A stretch of 64,000 nt of DNA from Nocardioides nitrophenolicus. Lineage in GTDB: Bacteria; Actinomycetota; Actinomycetes; Propionibacteriales; Nocardioidaceae. The position numbers and the translations under genes are program-made. Location: assembly GCF_016907515.1 (NCBI RefSeq), contig NZ_JAFBBY010000001.1:1612001-1676000 (forward strand), given 5' to 3'. The notes beneath the pieces are model-generated. The model was not told the DNA's origin. It did not search any database and saw only the letters and a program-made list of their open reading frames with translations. Positions 60,811 through 64,000 of this stretch are shown in pieces; position 1 is the first letter of the stretch; each line of letters begins with the position of its first letter.

Positions 60811-62347
60811 GGATCTTGCCGGTGGCGGTCATCGGCAGGCTCTCGACGATCTCCACGATCCGCGGGTACTTGTAGGCCGCCATCTGCTCCTTGCCCCACG
60901 CCACCAGCTCCTCGGGGGTGGCGGTGGCGCCCGGCTTGAGGATCACGAACGCCTTGATCTCCTCGCCGTGGCTCTCGTGGGGGACGCCGATCACCGCGGC
61001 CAGCGAGACCGCCGGGTGGGTGAGCAGCACCTCCTCGATCTCGCGCGGGTACACGTTGAAGCCGCCGCGGATGATCATGTCCTTGGAGCGGTCGACGATG
61101 TAGTACCAGCCGTCGGCATCCTTGCGGCCGAGGTCGCCGGAGCGGAACCAGCCATTCTCGTCGATCGCCTCGGCCGTGGCGTCGGGCCGCTTGTAGTAGC
61201 CCTTCATGATGTTGTGGCCCTTGATGGCGATCTCGCCGATGCCGTCGGGGTCCTCGACCTCGTCCCAGGTGTCCGGCTGGAGCAGCTTCATCTCGACGCC
61301 GGGGATCGGGGTGCCGATCGAGCCGACCCGGACCGGCGAGCCGAGCCGCGAGAAGCTGGCGACCGGCGAGGTCTCCGAGAGACCGTAGCCCTCGAGGATG
61401 ACCACGCCGAAGCGCTCCTCGAACTGGTGGTGCACCTCGACCGGCAGGGCGGCCCCACCGGCGACGGCGACCCGCAGGTTGGCGGCCAGCTCCTTGACGT
61501 CGACGGTGTCGTCCAGGGCGTTGAGCAGGCCCCAGTACATCGTCGGCACGCCGGCGAAGAAGGTGACCTTCTCCTTGAGCATCAGCCCGATCGCGGGCGC
61601 GGCCTCGAAGCGCGGCAGCATCACGACGGTGCCGCCGAAGGCGAAGCCGCCGTTCTGGATGACGGTCTGGCCGAACGAGTGGAACAGCGGCAGCACGCAC
61701 AAGAAGGTGTCGGGGCGGGCCGGGTCGGCGCCGAACAGGTCCTTGCCGGCGAGCGCGTTGTCGCGCATGTTGCGGTGGCGCAGCTCGGCGCCCTTGGGCT
61801 GGCCGGTGGTGCCCGAGGTGTAGAGGATGACGGCGGTGTCGTCGTCGGACACCTCGACGCTGTCGAAGGTCGGGGCCTGGCCGGCGAGCGCCTGGCCGAA
61901 GGTCTCGGCACCCTCGATCGGCGACTCCGCGGCCGGGTCGGCGGTGATGACGAAGAAGTGCTCGCAGCCGTCGGCCTGCTGGAAGCCGGCCCACGCCTCG
62001 GCGCCGATCGCCAGGTCCGGCGTGCCCTGGAAGGCGAAGTAGGCCTTCGCGTCGGAGTCGCCCAGGTGGTAGGCCACCTCCCGGCCCTTGAGCAGCACGT
62101 TGAGCGGGACCACGGTCGCGCCGGCCTTGAGGATGCCGTAGTAGACGATCGTGAAGTAGGGCAGGTTCGGGCAGCTGAGCGCCACCTTGTCGCCCGGCTT
62201 GATCCCCCGCGAGACGAGCAGGTTGGCGACCTGGTTGGCGGCGCCGTTCACCTGCGGGTACGACAGCCGGGTGTCCCCGAAGACGATGGCCGTGCGGTCG
62301 GGATAGGACTGGGCGCTGTTCTCGAGGAACTCGGCGAGGTTCGTCAT
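60791..62347 (-). CDS. Acyl-CoA synthetase (fatty-acid--CoA ligase, AMP-binding)
   Basis: A 518-residue cytoplasmic enzyme from the ATG at 62347; a TTG 9 nt upstream is less likely. It has the AMP-binding motif ILYTSGTTGQPKGAELRHRN, VAVAGGAALPVEVHHQFEER, EGYGLSETSPVASFSR, WFRSGDLGRKDADGWYYIVD and the catalytic Lys in ATGKILKREL. It activates a carboxylic acid, probably a fatty acid, as its CoA thioester. It is transcribed alone and separated from purC by a 267-bp gap with a long inverted repeat. Confidence 0.94.
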   Translation of the reverse strand: MTNLAEFLENSAQSYPDRTAIVFGDTRLSYPQVNGAANQVANLLVSRGIKPGDKVALSCPNLPYFTIVYYGILKAGATVVPLNVLLKGREVAYHLGDSDAKAYFAFQGTPDLAIGAEAWAGFQQADGCEHFFVITADPAAESPIEGAETFGQALAGQAPTFDSVEVSDDDTAVILYTSGTTGQPKGAELRHRNMRDNALAGKDLFGADPARPDTFLCVLPLFHSFGQTVIQNGGFAFGGTVVMLPRFEAAPAIGLMLKEKVTFFAGVPTMYWGLLNALDDTVDVKELAANLRVAVAGGAALPVEVHHQFEERFGVVILEGYGLSETSPVASFSRLGSPVRVGSIGTPIPGVEMKLLQPDTWDEVEDPDGIGEIAIKGHNIMKGYYKRPDATAEAIDENGWFRSGDLGRKDADGWYYIVDRSKDMIIRGGFNVYPREIEEVLLTHPAVSLAAVIGVPHESHGEEIKAFVILKPGATATPEELVAWGKEQMAAYKYPRIVEIVESLPMTATGKILKRELS

Positions 62348-62470
62348 GCCGCACAACCTACTGGCCGGTCGTGACCGCGGTCACTGGTCGCGGGACCAAT
62401 CCGCCCGGACCGGCCCTGTGCGCGGGCCCAACGGCCGTGCCGGCTGGAACACGCTGCTCCGGGGCCGGTC

Positions 62471-62587
62471 GCGCTGTAACACGCTGTCCGCCTGACTACC
62501 TGCCGCCTGCCAGCCGGAATGTGGCCTCGAACGCCGCTTTTCTGCTGACAGGTGGCGCCCAGTCCCGCAGACAGCGTGTTACAGCGC
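62471..62587. repeat. Long inverted repeat between purC and the acyl-CoA ligase
   Basis: GCGCTGTAACACGCTGTC at 62471-62488 pairs perfectly with its complement at 62570-62587 around an 81-nt spacer. A partial extra copy, GGAACACGCTG, lies at about 62447-62457. Inside the loop GACTACCTGCCGCCTG can pair imperfectly with the complement of CAGGTGGCGCCCAGTC. The right arm ends 27 bp beyond the purC stop. The arms and core differ from elements A and B. It may act as a terminator or be a mobile-type palindrome. The remaining flanks (62348-62440) hold nothing I can identify. Confidence 0.65.
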
Positions 62588-62614
62588 CGTCAGGTCGAGG
62601 CCCCGCCCGCCGGG

Positions 62615-63517
62615 TCAGAACCGCTCGCCGGTGAGCCGCTCGTAGGCCTCGAGGTAGCGGCTGCGGGTGCGCTCGACGACCTCGGCGGGCAGCGGCGGCG
62701 GCGCCTCGCCGGACGCCTTGTCCCAGCCGCTCTCCGGCGACAGCGCCCAGTTGCGCACGATCTGCTTGTCGTACGACGGCTGCGCGCGTCCCGGCTGCCA
62801 GTCGTCGGCCGGCCAGTACCGCGACGAGTCGGGGGTCAGCACCTCGTCGGCGAGCACGATCGTCCCGTCACCGCCCGGAGCGACCCCGAACTCGAACTTG
62901 GTGTCGGCGAGCAGGATCCCCTGCTCGCGGGCGATCTCCTCGGCCCGGCCGTAGACCCGCAGGGTCAGCTCGCGCAGCGCCGCCGCGGCCTCGGCCCCGA
63001 CGGTGGCGGCGACGGCGTCGTACGACACGTTCTCGTCGTGGTCGCCCAGCTCGGCCTTCGTCGCCGGCGTGAAGATCGGCTCGGGCAGCCGGCTGCCGTC
63101 CTCGAGGCCCGCGGGCAGGGCGATGCCGCAGACCTCGCCCGTGGCGCGGTAGTCGAGGAGGCCGGAGCCGGTGAGATAGCCACGGGCCACGCACTCGACC
63201 GGGAACATGTCGAGCCGCTCGCAGATCACCGCTCGGCCGCGGACGGCGTCGGGCACGTCGGTCGACACGACGTGGTTGGGCACCAGCGGCGCGAGCTGGG
63301 CGAACCACCACGACGACATCCGGGTCAGGATCTCGCCCTTGTCGGGAATCGTCGTCTCCAGCACGAAGTCGAAGATCGAGAGCCGGTCGCTGGCCACCAT
63401 GAGCAGCTTGCCGGCGTGGGGACCCTCGGTGAGCTCGTACAGGTCACGCACCTTCCCGGAGTGCAGGTGGCGGGCGCCGGGGAGCTGCGGGGCGGGCGGG
63501 ATGTTCGCGAGCGTCAC
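62615..63517 (-). CDS. purC: Phosphoribosylaminoimidazole-succinocarboxamide synthase
   Basis: A 300-residue enzyme (long, fungal-like form) that joins CAIR and aspartate to SAICAR with ATP. The GTG at 63517 gives the expected start. Motifs are HLHSGKVRDLYELTE, LMVASDRLSIFDFVLETTIP, GYLTGSGLLDYRATGEVCG, ILLADTKFEFGV and LADEVLTPDSSRYWP. It is another part of the dispersed pur set with purF-purM, purL and purS-purQ. Confidence 0.97.
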   Translation of the reverse strand: MTLANIPPAPQLPGARHLHSGKVRDLYELTEGPHAGKLLMVASDRLSIFDFVLETTIPDKGEILTRMSSWWFAQLAPLVPNHVVSTDVPDAVRGRAVICERLDMFPVECVARGYLTGSGLLDYRATGEVCGIALPAGLEDGSRLPEPIFTPATKAELGDHDENVSYDAVAATVGAEAAAALRELTLRVYGRAEEIAREQGILLADTKFEFGVAPGGDGTIVLADEVLTPDSSRYWPADDWQPGRAQPSYDKQIVRNWALSPESGWDKASGEAPPPLPAEVVERTRSRYLEAYERLTGERF

Positions 63518-63554
63518 GGAGGACAGGCTAGTGCCGCCGGCCGGAGCCCGGTCC

Positions 63555-64000
63555 CTACCCCTGCCCCGCGACGGCGGCCTCGTAGTCCTCCTTCGAGACC
63601 CACTGCGCCGAGGCCACCGCGTCGAGGAAGGCGGCCCGGGTCAGGCCGGTGCCCTCGAAGATGAGCAGGGTGCTCGGGGTGGCCGACAGTGCGGCGACGC
63701 GGTACTGCACGTCGCCCTCGCGCCACTCGGCCAGCAGCGCGCGCTGGCCCAGGACCCGGATCGGCCGGCGTACGTCGGCGCCGAGGTAGCGGTCGTAGGC
63801 GAAGGCGTCGGGGACGTTGCCGACCGTGGTCATCAGCACCCGTGCGTCGCCCCGCTCCCAGAACACGCTGTCGTCGACGCCCAGGGACCAGCCCGGCGCC
63901 CGGATCAGCGCCGGCCGCTCCGGAGCCGCCGGCAGACCGCGCGCCTCGGCACCCGGCCGGGTGTAGCCGTCGGCGGTGAAGGCCGCGCTCGGCAGCCGCG
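63555..64000 (-). CDS. Unknown protein, 5' end beyond window
   Basis: The frame is open from 63998 to the stop at 63555, giving about 147 C-terminal residues; the start is outside the window. Visible segments are RLPSAAFTADGYTRPGAE, GWSLGVDDSVFWERGDARVL, MTTVGNVPDAFAYDRYLGAD and LLIFEGTGLTRAAFLDAVAS. There is no membrane helix in the visible part. I do not recognise the family. It lies 37 bp upstream of purC on the same strand. Confidence 0.6.
   Translation of the reverse strand, partial: RLPSAAFTADGYTRPGAEARGLPAAPERPALIRAPGWSLGVDDSVFWERGDARVLMTTVGNVPDAFAYDRYLGADVRRPIRVLGQRALLAEWREGDVQYRVAALSATPSTLLIFEGTGLTRAAFLDAVASAQWVSKEDYEAAVAGQG

Noticed and set aside
1..64000. tRNA or rRNA genes
   Set aside because: I scanned for the T-arm consensus and cloverleaf arms and saw none; a covariance search was not possible.

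Overview
The window is very GC-rich, strongly third-position biased DNA with many GTG starts, GTGA/ATGA gene overlaps and leaderless-type promoters. Together with two short-chain dehydrogenases (SDRs) of mycofactocin-coupled type, a DUF222 gene with an actinobacterial LexA box and scattered pur genes, this points to the chromosome of an actinobacterium, most likely Nocardioides or a close relative. That assignment is an inference. I saw no rRNA, tRNA, phage, transposase or CRISPR.

Region 1 (about 0.4-24.6 kb) is a catabolic region. It has two complete sugar-type ABC importers (2.3-5.8 kb and 15.1-18.8 kb), six SDRs, a CE4-type deacetylase, a nitrilase-family amidase, ethanolamine ammonia-lyase EutBC, a PLP aminotransferase, a RidA/mini-PdxS/DUF336 gene trio, an alpha/beta hydrolase, three TetR regulators and a LuxR HTH fused to a periplasmic-binding-protein domain. 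The layout suggests uptake of a small amine- or amide-containing substrate, release of its nitrogen and oxidation of the resulting alcohols. The actual substrate cannot be read from the sequence.

Region 2 (24.7-51.2 kb) is mostly housekeeping. It holds a LexA-box DUF222 gene, a SigE-type sigma factor with its membrane partner, purM-purF, purL, purS-purQ, an M20 peptidase, a MarR/ArsR-like regulator divergent from an MFS pump, a Ser/Thr kinase, a secreted DUF1906 protein, a PucR-cytosine deaminase-cytosine permease locus, and an APC permease with an HTH-only IclR protein. Two intergenic palindromic elements (35.6 and 41.1 kb) share a core but carry arms specific to each locus.

Region 3 (51.2-60.8 kb) is a secreted copper-centred region. 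One strand encodes an Ig-like surface protein, a separate protein resembling the N-terminal (D2/D3) domains of copper amine oxidase, the amine oxidase catalytic domain as its own gene, a DUF305 lipoprotein and a signal peptidase I. The divergent strand encodes a small membrane protein, YcnI, a CopC-CopD fusion and a second YcnI-like protein, a family set linked to copper handling. The two operons face each other across a 214-bp region with a 16-bp perfect palindrome. My reading is a split extracellular copper amine oxidase with its own export and copper-supply functions.

Region 4 (60.8-64 kb) has an acyl-CoA ligase, a third long inverted repeat, purC and a partial unknown gene cut by the window end.

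The observations I would check first are the internally deleted PdxS-like mini-protein (13.5-13.8 kb), the split copper amine oxidase (52.6-55.5 kb), the core-plus-locus-specific-arm palindromes, and the SDR that has lost its catalytic Ser and Lys.
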